This document shows positions 8,303 to 16,821 of a stretch of 64,000 bases of DNA, one piece after another. Numbering within the stretch: the stretch's first letter is position 1; each line of letters starts with the position of its first letter. This stretch comes from Microbacterium paraoxydans (GTDB lineage Bacteria; Actinomycetota; Actinomycetes; Actinomycetales; Microbacteriaceae): positions 149,546 to 213,545 of the forward strand of contig NZ_JAGTUK010000004.1 in the NCBI RefSeq assembly GCF_018224615.1. Direction: 5' to 3'. Made by a program: the position numbers and the translations under genes. The notes below the pieces were generated by a model. It ran no database searches and was not told the origin of the DNA. It was given only the letters and a program-made list of their open reading frames with translations.

Positions 8303-10012
8303 TCAGCGGGCGCGCGCGGGGTTGGGCACCGCGTCGAGCAGATCCACCGTGTACGGGTCCTCCGGGTGCTGCAGCACGTGCGCGGTCTCGCCGCGCTCCA
8401 CGACCCGGCCGCCGTTGAGCACCAGGATGTTCTCGGTCACGAGCCGTGCGCTCAGCAGGTCGTGCGTGATGTAGAGCATGCTGATGCCCCACCGCTCCCG
8501 CAGGTCCTCCAGCAGGGCGAGCACTCCGGCGCGCAGCGACACGTCGAGCATCGACACGGGCTCGTCGGCGATCAGCACCTGCGGATCGCTCGCGAGGGCC
8601 CTGGCGATCACGACCCGCTGTCGCTGCCCTCCGGAGAGCTGATGCGGCAGCTTGGCCGCGAACTGCTCGACCGGGGTGAGACCCACGGTCTCCAGCAGCT
8701 CCAGCACCCGCGCCCGCGCCTCGGCGCCGCGCAGCCCGGTGTAGTTGCGGATCGGACGCGACAGGGCGTACTCCACGGTGTGCAGCGGGTTGAGCGCCGC
8801 GTACGGGTCCTGGAACACCATCTGCACGTCCTTGCGCAGATCCCGCAGCCCCCGTCGCTTCAGCGCGGCGACGTCGGTCTCACCGAACCGGACGGTGCCC
8901 GTGGTCGGCTTCTCCACCCCGGTGATGAGCTTCGCGATGGTGGACTTGCCCGAGCCGGACGCCCCCACGAGCGCGAGGGCCTCCCCCGGCTCGAGCCGGA
9001 ACGACACATCGTCGACCGCGACCACCGGATCCTGCCCGCGCCGTGGCGCCGGATAGCGCTTGGTGACACCCTCCAGCACGACGGCGGCGTCGGCGCGGCG
9101 GGTGTCGCGCGACGACACGGTGGGCAGCGTCTCGGTGACGTCGGTGCGGGCGCGGCCTTCGCGACGGCGGGTGCCGAGGTCGAGGAACCCGGGGATCTCG
9201 ATCTTCTCCGCACGGGGGTCGGCGTAGTGACTGAGGAGCATGCGCGTGTACTCGTCCTGCGGGCGATGCAGGATGTCCTGGCTCGGGGCGTCTTCGACGA
9301 TCCGTCCCTCGTGCATGACCATGACCCGGTCGGTGGCCTCCAGCACGATGCCGAGGTCGTGGCTGATCAGGATGGCCGTGAAGTGCTCGGAACGCTGCAG
9401 CTCCTGGATCGTGTCCATCACGGCGTGCTGCACGAGCACGTCGAGCGCGGTCGTCGGCTCGTCGAACACCATCAGCTGCGGTTCCAGCGACAGCGCGAGG
9501 GCGATCGAGGCGCGCTGCCGCATGCCGCCGGAGAGCTCTCCGGGGTAGCGGTCGAGCACCTCGGGCTTCAGGCCCACCTTGCCCACGAGCTCCCTGGCCC
9601 TGGCGTCGCGCTGCTCCTTGGGGACGTGCCCGTGCGCCGCGAAGATGTCGCGGAAGTGGTTCCCGACCGTCCGCACGGGGTTGAGCGCGTTCATGCCCGA
9701 CTGCAGCACCATCGCGAAGCCGCCCTGCCGCTGCCGGCGCAGCCCCTCGGCGTCGAGCTCGCGGATGTCGCGCCCGTCGAACAGGATGCGTCCGCCGCTG
9801 ATGCGTGCCGGGGGCTTCTGCAACCGCGTCAGCGCGAACCCGAGCGTGGACTTGCCCGATCCGGACTCGCCGACCAGCCCGACGAACTCACCGCGGCGCA
9901 GGGTGAACGACACCTCGTGCACCGCCCGCACGGGCTGCTGCCCCGGGGAGGCGTACTCCACGGACAGGTTCTGGACGTCGAGGAGGATGTCGTCGTGCGC
10001 CGTGGCGTTCAT
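8303..10012 (-). CDS. Fused ABC transporter ATPase, dipeptide/oligosaccharide type (DppD–DppF fusion)
   Basis: The 569-residue protein contains two complete nucleotide-binding domains. The first has Walker A GESGSGKST and signature LSGGMRQR. The second has GASGSGKST and LSGGQRQR. It powers the membrane complex formed by the two permeases just upstream. The ATG at 10012 overlaps the preceding stop by 4 bp, so translation is coupled. Dpp-type importers carry peptides or oligosaccharides. The neighbouring GH1 and LacI genes favour a beta-linked oligosaccharide. Confidence 0.92.
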   Translation of the reverse strand: MNATAHDDILLDVQNLSVEYASPGQQPVRAVHEVSFTLRRGEFVGLVGESGSGKSTLGFALTRLQKPPARISGGRILFDGRDIRELDAEGLRRQRQGGFAMVLQSGMNALNPVRTVGNHFRDIFAAHGHVPKEQRDARARELVGKVGLKPEVLDRYPGELSGGMRQRASIALALSLEPQLMVFDEPTTALDVLVQHAVMDTIQELQRSEHFTAILISHDLGIVLEATDRVMVMHEGRIVEDAPSQDILHRPQDEYTRMLLSHYADPRAEKIEIPGFLDLGTRRREGRARTDVTETLPTVSSRDTRRADAAVVLEGVTKRYPAPRRGQDPVVAVDDVSFRLEPGEALALVGASGSGKSTIAKLITGVEKPTTGTVRFGETDVAALKRRGLRDLRKDVQMVFQDPYAALNPLHTVEYALSRPIRNYTGLRGAEARARVLELLETVGLTPVEQFAAKLPHQLSGGQRQRVVIARALASDPQVLIADEPVSMLDVSLRAGVLALLEDLRERWGISMLYITHDLLSARLVTENILVLNGGRVVERGETAHVLQHPEDPYTVDLLDAVPNPARAR

Positions 10013-10923
10013 CGGCCCTTCCCTTCCCGCAGGCGCGGATTGGAGATGCCGTCCACGCCGAAGTTGATGAGTGTGAGGCTGAGGGCGAGCAGCGCGATGC
10101 ACAGACCGGGGGCGAACAGCAGCAGCCACTGCCCGGTGAGCAGCGAGTTGGAGTTCTGCGCCCAGTAGAGCATGGTGCCCCAGCTGACGACGCTGGAGTC
10201 GCCGAGCCCGAGGAACTCCAGGCCCGCCTCCGCCAGGATCGCCGCGGTGGCCGCCCCGAAGAGCGTGCCCGCGATGATCGAGGTCATGTTCGGCAGGATC
10301 TCGCGGAACACGATGCGGGCCCTGCTGTCGCCGGAGAACTGCGCCGAGGTGACGAAGTCGTTGCCGCGCAGCGACTGGGTCTGGCTGCGGAGCACGCGCG
10401 CGCCCCACGCCCAGCCGGTCACCACGATCACCGCGATGATCATGAGGATGCCGCCGTTCTGCAGATACGCGGCGATCACGATCATGAGCGGCAGCCCGGG
10501 GATCACCAGGAACAGATTCACGATGAACCCGACCACCTCGCCGGCGAAGCCGCGCATGTAGCCCCAGCTGAGCCCGATCAGCACCGCCACGACCGTGGAG
10601 AGGATGCCGGCGGCGAAGCCGACGAGCAGGCTGACCTGCGCACCGTAGATCAGCTGACTGAGCACGTCCTCCCCCGCCGCGGTCGTGCCGAGCCAGTGCT
10701 CCCACGAGGCGTCGGCGTTGCGCTCGAAGCCGTTCTCCTTCGGCCCGTAGGGCGCCAGCAGCGGCGCGAACACCGCGACCAGCACGAAGAAGGCGAGGAT
10801 GCACAGGCCGAGCCTGGCCTTCCCGTTCGCCCACAGGGTGCCGACCATGCGCCCGAAGGAGCGCCAGGGGCTGGGGGCCGCGATGCGGTCGGCCGGGATC
10901 TTGACGTTCATGGTGGTAGTCAT
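10009..10923 (-). CDS. ABC transporter permease, DppC type
   Basis: A 304-residue membrane protein with a cytoplasmic N-terminal tail, a helix near residues 37–57, a periplasmic loop (APYGPKENGFERN...HWLGTTAAGEDVLSQLIYG) and a five-helix permease core. The loop motif H-W-L-G-T-x-x-x-G-x-D is the DppC/OppC hallmark. It pairs with the DppB-type permease that ends 4 bp into its start. The ATG at 10923 is used because of this overlap. A second in-frame ATG lies four codons later. Confidence 0.9.
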   Translation of the reverse strand: MTTTMNVKIPADRIAAPSPWRSFGRMVGTLWANGKARLGLCILAFFVLVAVFAPLLAPYGPKENGFERNADASWEHWLGTTAAGEDVLSQLIYGAQVSLLVGFAAGILSTVVAVLIGLSWGYMRGFAGEVVGFIVNLFLVIPGLPLMIVIAAYLQNGGILMIIAVIVVTGWAWGARVLRSQTQSLRGNDFVTSAQFSGDSRARIVFREILPNMTSIIAGTLFGAATAAILAEAGLEFLGLGDSSVVSWGTMLYWAQNSNSLLTGQWLLLFAPGLCIALLALSLTLINFGVDGISNPRLREGKGR

Positions 10924-11900
10924 CGGCGAGTCCTCGGGTCGAGAACCCCGTAGAGGATGTCCACGAGGAAGTTGGCGATGAGCACGCTGACGGTGATCAT
11001 CAGGAAGAGCGCCTGCATGAGCGGGTAGTCCTGCCCGATCACGGCGTTGAACAGCAGGTAGCCGATGCCCGGATAGCCGAACACCTGCTCCACGAGGATC
11101 GAGCCGCCCACCACGCCGCCGAGCGTGAGCCCGAAGCCGGTGAGGTTCGGCAGGATCGCGTTGCGCGCGGCGTACCGGAGGGCGATCGTGCGCCCGCGGA
11201 GCCCGTTCGCCTCGCCGAAGGTGATGTAGTCCTCGCCGAGCGTGTTGATCATGGCGTTGCGCATGCCGATGATCCAGCCGCCGAGCGAGGTGAGCAGGAT
11301 CGTCAGCGCGGGGAGGAACGCGTGCCGCACGAGGTCGACGACGAAGTCCCACGTGAACCCCGGCGTGGTCGTGGCCGAGTAGGCGCCCGTGGTGGGGAAC
11401 CAGTGCAGCACGTAGCCGAGGAAGAACAGCAGCAGCAGCGCGGTCCAGAAGTAGGGGAACGTGCTGAGGAACGACCCGGTGAGCGTGGGCAGCGAGTCGA
11501 GCCAGGTGCCGCGCCGCCACGCGGCCATCACGCCGATGAGCGTGCCGATCACGAACGCGAGGATCGTGACGATGCCCACCAGGCCCAGCGTGTATGGCAG
11601 GGCCGTGGACACCATGCTCGACACCGACTGCGGGTAGAACGTGTAGGAGACGCCGAAGTCGAGCCGCACGACCTGACCGAGATACGCGACGTACTGATCC
11701 CACAGCGATCCGGTCGGCACGCCCAGCTGGGCCTCGATGGCGGCGCGGGTCGCGTCGGACACCGGTCCGTTCTGCGACAGCTTGGCGATCGCGGCGTCGG
11801 CGGGCGAGCCCGGCATCATCCGCGGGAGGAAGAAGTTCAGCGTGACCGCTGCCCACAGGGTCAGCACGAACAGGCCGAGCTTCTGGGCGACGTACTTCAC
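10920..11900 (-). CDS. ABC transporter permease, DppB type
   Basis: The 326-residue protein begins with a membrane helix (FVLTLWAAVTLNFFLPRMMPG) that is typical of DppB. A long external loop and the conserved RTIALRYAARNAILPNLTGFG coupling region follow. GTG at 11900 is the start. It overlaps the stop of the binding-protein gene (GTGA). Alternatives further upstream would lie inside that gene. Confidence 0.9.
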   Translation of the reverse strand: MKYVAQKLGLFVLTLWAAVTLNFFLPRMMPGSPADAAIAKLSQNGPVSDATRAAIEAQLGVPTGSLWDQYVAYLGQVVRLDFGVSYTFYPQSVSSMVSTALPYTLGLVGIVTILAFVIGTLIGVMAAWRRGTWLDSLPTLTGSFLSTFPYFWTALLLLFFLGYVLHWFPTTGAYSATTTPGFTWDFVVDLVRHAFLPALTILLTSLGGWIIGMRNAMINTLGEDYITFGEANGLRGRTIALRYAARNAILPNLTGFGLTLGGVVGGSILVEQVFGYPGIGYLLFNAVIGQDYPLMQALFLMITVSVLIANFLVDILYGVLDPRTRR

Positions 11901-13561
11901 TGGTCGTCTCCGTTCACTCGCGTGAGGTGGGTGAAGATCATCAGCGGCGCCGAGTCGTAGTTCTGCGGGATCATGTACGGGTCGTCGGCAGACGGCCATC
12001 CCGTGAACTTGGCGTCGTTGAACAGGCCCCAGATGCCGCCGTAGTACATCCCGATCACGGGCAGCTCGTCGTACACGATGCCCTGGAGCTCGTGCACGAT
12101 CTCGGCCTGACGCGTGGGATCGACCGTGGCGCGGTACTCGGCCAGCAGCGCGTCGGCCTCCGGGGAGCGGTAGCGCTCGAAGTTGTTCGTGGTGGACTCG
12201 CCGGACGGCACGTAGAAGTCGCTGGAGAGCAGGCTGTTGAACGCCTGGTACACGTCGCCGTTGCCCATGCCGCCGATCGCCATCTCGAAGTCGCCGTTGC
12301 CGATGGCGCTCTGGTAGCCGGCGGGCTGCGGCAGCTTGAGCGAGACCTTGATGCCGATGTCGCCGAGCTGGCGCTGCACGGTCTGGGCGGCGCGCGTCCA
12401 GTCGGAGTAGCCGTTGGCGGTGGTGAGCGAGAACTCGAGCTGCTGGCCGTCCGGCCCCACGAGCCGGTCGCCGTCGAGCGTGTAGCCCGACTCGGCGAAC
12501 GCGGCGAGCGCGGCGTCCTCGTCCTGCGCGAGCATGCCCTGGTCGGGGATCTCGGGGTCGAGGTACTGCTCCTGGTTCGGCAGGATCAGGCCGGTCTGCC
12601 CGGCGGGCTGCATGTACCCCTCCGACGCGGTCTCGGCGATCTCGTCACGGTCGAGCGCGAGCGCGATGCCGCGGCGCACGTTGACGTCGTCGAACGGTGC
12701 GACCTCGAGGTTCGGCACGAGGGAGATCACGCCGCCCGGCGGGAACCACCACGTGTTGTGCGGGCTGGCCGCGCCCCACGTGCCCTCCACGTCGGAGATG
12801 AACGAGTACGCCCAGTCGTAGCCGCGGGTCACGGTGTCCAGCTGGCTGTTGGTGGCCGGGAGGACGATGTGCTCGATGTCGATCTTGTCGGCCTGCCAGT
12901 AGTCCGGGTTGCGGTCCATCGAGTACTGCTGGTCGTTGTAGTTGCCGAGCACGAACGGGCCGGTGCCCACCGGGTTCTCGTTGCGCCAGGTACCCGGATC
13001 CTTCACGTCCTTCCAGATGTGCTCCGGCACGATCATGGTCTGGCCGAGGATCGACAGCGACGGGGCATCCTCCCCCTGCAGGTGGAAGATCACGTCGGAG
13101 CCGTCGACCTCGATCGAGTCGATGTGCTGCCACGCGCCCTTGATGTCGAGGGAGGGCTCGTCCTTCAGCAGCTGGAACGTGAAGGCGACGTCATCGGCGG
13201 TGAAGTCCTCACCGTCGCTCCACTGGACGCCGTCGCGCAGCGTCATGACGATGGTGCGCGCGTCGGGCTGCGACCACGCGGAGGCCAGCCAGGGGTTGAG
13301 TTCGCCGTCGAGCGGGTTCACCAGGATGAGCGGCTCGTAGATCCAGCGCGACGCGGTGCGCGTGTTGGTCAGGTAGGGGTTGAAGTTCTTCGTGAAGAAC
13401 GGGTTGCCGTGGTCGGCGTTGATCAGCATCGTGTCCTCGCCGATCGAGGGGTCGGGCTGCGAGCTGATCTGGATGCTGCAGCCGGTGAGCGCGATTGCCG
13501 CGGCCGCGAGCCCCACGACGGCGGCTCTGCGCCAGCGTCGGAAGGTGTGCGTCTCTGCCAC
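11897..13561 (-). CDS. Extracellular solute-binding lipoprotein, family 5 (oligosaccharide/peptide)
   Basis: The 554-residue protein has a lipoprotein signal peptide (RRWRR, hydrophobic stretch, LTGC with Cys28) and the family-5 binding-protein fold with LRDGVQWSDGEDFTADDVAFTF in the middle of domain I. It captures the ligand outside the membrane for the two permeases. The GTG at 13561 is the first start ahead of the Arg-rich signal peptide. It is the first gene of the importer operon and lies behind a promoter with an overlapping LacI-type operator. The ligand is inferred from the beta-glucosidase, not from the protein. Confidence 0.9.
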   Translation of the reverse strand: MAETHTFRRWRRAAVVGLAAAAIALTGCSIQISSQPDPSIGEDTMLINADHGNPFFTKNFNPYLTNTRTASRWIYEPLILVNPLDGELNPWLASAWSQPDARTIVMTLRDGVQWSDGEDFTADDVAFTFQLLKDEPSLDIKGAWQHIDSIEVDGSDVIFHLQGEDAPSLSILGQTMIVPEHIWKDVKDPGTWRNENPVGTGPFVLGNYNDQQYSMDRNPDYWQADKIDIEHIVLPATNSQLDTVTRGYDWAYSFISDVEGTWGAASPHNTWWFPPGGVISLVPNLEVAPFDDVNVRRGIALALDRDEIAETASEGYMQPAGQTGLILPNQEQYLDPEIPDQGMLAQDEDAALAAFAESGYTLDGDRLVGPDGQQLEFSLTTANGYSDWTRAAQTVQRQLGDIGIKVSLKLPQPAGYQSAIGNGDFEMAIGGMGNGDVYQAFNSLLSSDFYVPSGESTTNNFERYRSPEADALLAEYRATVDPTRQAEIVHELQGIVYDELPVIGMYYGGIWGLFNDAKFTGWPSADDPYMIPQNYDSAPLMIFTHLTRVNGDDQ

Positions 13562-13638
13562 TGGGGGACCTCATGTCGTCTCTGTCATGAAGGGCGCTCC
13601 TGGGTTCGGAGCGTCCGTCGGCCGAAGCCGCATGAGCG

Positions 13639-13668
13639 AGTGTAAGCGCATACATTTACGCTCGGCAA
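13639..13668 (-). promoter_or_regulatory. Promoter of the binding-protein/importer operon
   Basis: On the minus strand TTGCCG (13663–13668) and TACACT (13639–13644) are spaced 18 nt apart, giving a leader of about 70 nt before the GTG at 13561. Confidence 0.55.
13641..13654. promoter_or_regulatory. LacI-type operator over the importer promoter
   Basis: TGTAAGCGCATACA is a palindrome with 6 of 7 pairs matching, centred on CG, as expected for a LacI/CcpA-like regulator. It covers part of the -10 box and spacer, so bound repressor would block RNA polymerase. The lacI-family gene is immediately upstream. Confidence 0.6.
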
Positions 13669-13763
13669 CCCCTTGACACGGCTCCTCCGGGCGGCCTCGC
13701 CGCGTCCGACAGCACACGAGACCCCCGCCTCCGGCCCGCTTTCGCGCTGGTGACGCGGAGTTT

Positions 13764-14873
13764 TCAGGCAGAGCGCGCCGAGCTCTCCCGCAGCAGGATC
13801 TGCAGCGGAAGACGCGCCACGACCGGCGGGGCGTCCGGCTGCTCCAGTCGACGGGCCAGCACCTGCACCGCCGCCCGTCCCAGCTCGATCATCGGCTGGC
13901 GGATCGTGGTCAGCGGTGGGACCGACAGCGCCGCGGCGTCGATGCCGTCGAACCCGGTCACCAGCACGTCGTCCGGCACGCGCACGCCCGCCCCGCGCAG
14001 CACGTCCATGACGCCGAGCGCCATCTGGTCGTTCGCCGCGATCACGGCCGCCGGGGGCTCGCCCGCGCGCAGCAGCTCCTCCCCCGCATGCCGCCCCGAC
14101 GCCCGGGTGAAATCGCCCCGCAGCACCGTCAGGTCGTCGACCGCCCGGCCGAACGCCGCCACCGCGGTCACCACGCCCTCCCGGCGCTGCTCCCCGTCCG
14201 GCGAGTCCGCAGGGCCCGCGAGGAACACGACCCTGCCGTCGCCGACCTGGGCGAGCACGTGCCGGGTGAGCTCCCCCATCGCTTCGGCGTTGCTCACGGT
14301 CACGTGGTCATAGTCGTCACCCCGCGGCGGACCCGACAGCACCACCACCGGGATGCGTCGCGCCAGCCGCGCCAGCACCTCGTCGGGCACGCTGCTGGCC
14401 AGCACCATGAGGCCGTCCACCCGGCCGGCCATGTCGCGCACGGTCGAGCGATCGGGGTCGTCACGGCCCACCCCGACCATCAGCACGAACCCCTGCTTCC
14501 ACGCCTCCAGCTCGGCCCCGCGGAGCACCTCGTCGAGGAACAGCATCGACCCCGGCGCCGCCCCGCGCTCGGCATCCCCCTCCACCACGGTGAAGGGGGG
14601 CGCCGCGGCACCCTGATCCGACAGCACGTCGAGCGCGGGAGCGTCCTCGGCCGCATCGAACCCGGGGAAGTACAGCCCCAGCACGCCCGTGCGACGCTCG
14701 GCCAGCCCGCGCGCGCTCCCGCTCGGCACGTACCCCAGCGCCGCGACGGCCTCCCGGACCCGTTCGCGGGTCGCAGGGCGGACGGCGTCGGGCGACCGCA
14801 GCACCCGCGACACCGTGGCGATCGACACGCCGGCGTGCGCGGCGACGTCGTACACGGTCGCGGCCTTGCTCAC
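13764..14873 (-). CDS. LacI family transcriptional regulator
   Basis: The 369-residue protein has an N-terminal helix-turn-helix (TVYDVAAHAGVSIATVSRVL) and hinge (YVPSGSARGLAERRTG), followed by a periplasmic-binding-protein-like sensor domain. It probably represses the adjacent importer and beta-glucosidase and is released by a sugar. The GTG at 14873 is preceded by GGAGGA. An in-frame GTG three codons upstream sits too close to that site. The gene ends 202 bp before the importer operon, leaving room for the operator at 13641–13654. Confidence 0.9.
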   Translation of the reverse strand: MSKAATVYDVAAHAGVSIATVSRVLRSPDAVRPATRERVREAVAALGYVPSGSARGLAERRTGVLGLYFPGFDAAEDAPALDVLSDQGAAAPPFTVVEGDAERGAAPGSMLFLDEVLRGAELEAWKQGFVLMVGVGRDDPDRSTVRDMAGRVDGLMVLASSVPDEVLARLARRIPVVVLSGPPRGDDYDHVTVSNAEAMGELTRHVLAQVGDGRVVFLAGPADSPDGEQRREGVVTAVAAFGRAVDDLTVLRGDFTRASGRHAGEELLRAGEPPAAVIAANDQMALGVMDVLRGAGVRVPDDVLVTGFDGIDAAALSVPPLTTIRQPMIELGRAAVQVLARRLEQPDAPPVVARLPLQILLRESSARSA

Positions 14874-14932
14874 GGGCGGCACTCCTCCGGGCGGGTCGGG
14901 GTCGGACGGGATCGGTGTCAGGCCAGCGTAGA

Positions 14933-15559
14933 TCAGTCGCGGCGGGCGATCAGTGCGCCGTGCGGACGGGCGCTCACCTCGCCCGCGCTGCGCCCGCGCA
15001 CCTCGGACCACGAGACCGTGAGACCGGCCGCGGCGAGCAGGGGCGTCAAGGCCGCAGTGCTCCAGAAGTACGCGGTGGTCACGGCGTGCGCGAACGGCTC
15101 CCGCGGCTCCCCCGCGAAGAACCCCAGCAGCAGCGTGCCGCCCGGGGCGAGCACCCGCGCGAACTCGGCGAACACGGCGGGAACCTCAGCGGGCGGCGTG
15201 TGGATCACGGAGTGCCACGCGAGGATCCCGCCCAGCGAGGCGGACTCCTGCGGCAGCGCCAGGAACGAGCCCTGCACGAACGGCACCCCGGGGTGGAGCT
15301 CCCGCGCCGCAGCGAGCAGCTCCCCCGACAGGTCGACCCCGGTCACGTCGCGGGGTTCGCCGTCGCCGCCGTCGCGGAGGAATCGCGTCCACAGCCCTGG
15401 CCCGCAGCCGGCGTCGAGCAGCGGCCCGGTGGTCGTGTCGCGCCACGCCGTGATGGTCGCCGCGTCGCGCGGGTCGAGCTGTTCGACCGCACCGACGAGC
15501 GCCACGTACTCCGCGGCACGACGATCGTAGGCCGCCGCGACCTCCCGCTCCGCGCTCAT
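14933..15559 (-). CDS. SAM-dependent class I methyltransferase
   Basis: A 208-residue protein with a Rossmann-type methyltransferase core: LLDAGCGPGLW (motif I), TGVDLSGELL (motif II) and LALPQES...ILAWHSVIHTP (motif IV region), as in small-molecule methyltransferases of the Methyltransf_11/25 group. The substrate is unknown. The start is 10 nt from the rsmI stop, so the two are probably co-transcribed, although no shared function is evident. Confidence 0.8.
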   Translation of the reverse strand: MSAEREVAAAYDRRAAEYVALVGAVEQLDPRDAATITAWRDTTTGPLLDAGCGPGLWTRFLRDGGDGEPRDVTGVDLSGELLAAARELHPGVPFVQGSFLALPQESASLGGILAWHSVIHTPPAEVPAVFAEFARVLAPGGTLLLGFFAGEPREPFAHAVTTAYFWSTAALTPLLAAAGLTVSWSEVRGRSAGEVSARPHGALIARRD

Positions 15560-15569
15560 AGGCCCGCCG

Positions 15570-16391
15570 TCACCGCGTCCGGGCGGCGAGAGCGGCCTGA
15601 TACAGGTCGCGCGAGGAGAGCCCGGTCTGGCTGGCGACCTCCGTGGCGGCATCCTTCAACCGCGTGCCGTCGGCCACGAGCGCCTGCACCTGGGCCAGTG
15701 CGTCCTCCGGCGAGGCCTCGCGGCGCGGGGCGCCCTCGACCACCACGACGATCTCGCCCTTCACGCCCTCCGCGGCCCAGGCGGCGAGCTCGGCCGCCGT
15801 GCCGCGACGCACCTCCTCGTACAGCTTCGTCAGCTCGCGGCACACCGCGACGCGGCGGTCGTCGCCGAACGCCACGCCCAGGTCGGTGAGCGTCGACGCC
15901 AGCCGCGACGGCGACTCGAAGAACACCATGGTGCGGGGTTCCGCGGCGAGACCCCGCAGCGTCGACCGCCGCTCCCCCGGCTTGCGGGGCAGGAAGCCCT
16001 CGAACGTGAAGCGGTCGGTCGGCAGACCCGAGATCGCCAGGGCCATGAGCACCGCGCTCGGGCCCGGGATCGCGGTGACCGTGACCCCCTGCGCGACGGC
16101 CTCGGCCACGAGCCCATAGCCCGGATCGCTCACGGTCGGCATACCCGCATCGCTCATGACCACCACGTCGGTCTCGGCCGCGAGGGCGGCGAGCTCCGCG
16201 GCCTTCTGCTTCTCGTTGTGGTCGTGCAGCGCGATCAGCCGCGGGCGGTTGGCGATGTGCAGCGCCTGCAGCAGACGCTGCGTGGTGCGGGTGTCTTCCG
16301 CGACCACGACCTCCGCGTTCTCCAGCACCTCCACGAGCCGCCGCGACGCATCGCCGAGATTTCCGATCGGGGTGGCGGCGAGGATGATCAC
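15570..16391 (-). CDS. rsmI: 16S rRNA (cytidine1402-2'-O)-methyltransferase
   Basis: The 273-residue protein belongs to the tetrapyrrole-methylase fold family. It has the RsmI hallmarks ATPIGNLGD near the N-terminus, AEDTRTTQRLL, MSDAGMPTVSDPG and GPSAVLMAL. It methylates C1402 in the ribosomal decoding centre. A divergent neighbour encoding protein O-mannosyltransferase is the usual actinobacterial arrangement. Here a small membrane-protein gene is interposed. The GTG start has a TAAGCT box 6 nt upstream that overlaps that gene's stop codon. Confidence 0.95.
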   Translation of the reverse strand: MIILAATPIGNLGDASRRLVEVLENAEVVVAEDTRTTQRLLQALHIANRPRLIALHDHNEKQKAAELAALAAETDVVVMSDAGMPTVSDPGYGLVAEAVAQGVTVTAIPGPSAVLMALAISGLPTDRFTFEGFLPRKPGERRSTLRGLAAEPRTMVFFESPSRLASTLTDLGVAFGDDRRVAVCRELTKLYEEVRRGTAAELAAWAAEGVKGEIVVVVEGAPRREASPEDALAQVQALVADGTRLKDAATEVASQTGLSSRDLYQAALAARTR

Positions 16392-16397
16392 CCGCCC

Positions 16398-16403
16398 AGC
16401 TTA
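16398..16403 (-). promoter_or_regulatory. -10 box of a probable leaderless promoter (rsmI)
   Basis: TAAGCT on the minus strand, 6 nt before the GTG. Its first three bases are the TAA stop of the upstream small gene. Confidence 0.5.
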
Positions 16404-16637
16404 GGCGGGCGGATCCATCTCTCTCCCTGCGGCTCGAGCGTCGCGGTACCACCGGGCGATCATCGAGATCACCGCGAGGACCAGCATCGAACCGCACGCC
16501 AGGAAGAAGACCCGGTAGCCGATCTCGGTTGCGAGAGCCGCATTGCTTCCGGCGAGGAACGCGCAGAACAGCGTGGCGATCCATCCGGTGATGCGCGCCC
16601 CGCTGGGGCGCACCACGCGCGTCGGACGCTGATCCAT
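16401..16637 (-). CDS. Small two-helix membrane protein, unknown
   Basis: The 78-residue product has two hydrophobic segments (about residues 16–32 and 42–60) with a short loop and charged ends. I do not recognise the family. The ATG is preceded by GAGGAGA at a good distance, and the upstream region is unusually AT-rich for this window, so the gene looks real. It lies between rsmI and pmt. Confidence 0.6.
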   Translation of the reverse strand: MDQRPTRVVRPSGARITGWIATLFCAFLAGSNAALATEIGYRVFFLACGSMLVLAVISMIARWYRDARAAGREMDPPA

Positions 16638-16655
16638 GGTGACGCTCTCCTCGAT

Positions 16656-16713
16656 CTCAATAAGACGTATGACTCGTTTCTATCGTCAAATGAGTACGCC
16701 CACCGTACGACTC
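16656..16713. promoter_or_regulatory. AT-rich control region with inverted repeat
   Basis: This patch is much richer in A/T than its surroundings. GAGTACG (16692–16698) and CGTAC-G-ACTC (16704–16713) form an imperfect inverted repeat next to TTGACG on the minus strand. It probably holds the promoter of the small membrane-protein gene. No -10 box is well placed enough to name. Confidence 0.3.
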
Positions 16714-16809
16714 CCCCTGTCGCGTCACCAGCCCCCGCGGCACCAAGCTTCCGGAGTATCGATAGCGGGGCGCCCTCCGCGCCGTCCCGGGGCCACACCC
16801 GGCGTTGTC

Positions 16810-16815
16810 TAGGCT
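16810..16815 (+). promoter_or_regulatory. -10 box of a probable leaderless promoter (pmt)
   Basis: TAGGCT, 6 nt before the GTG at 16822. Confidence 0.5.
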
Positions 16816-16821
16816 GGAGCG

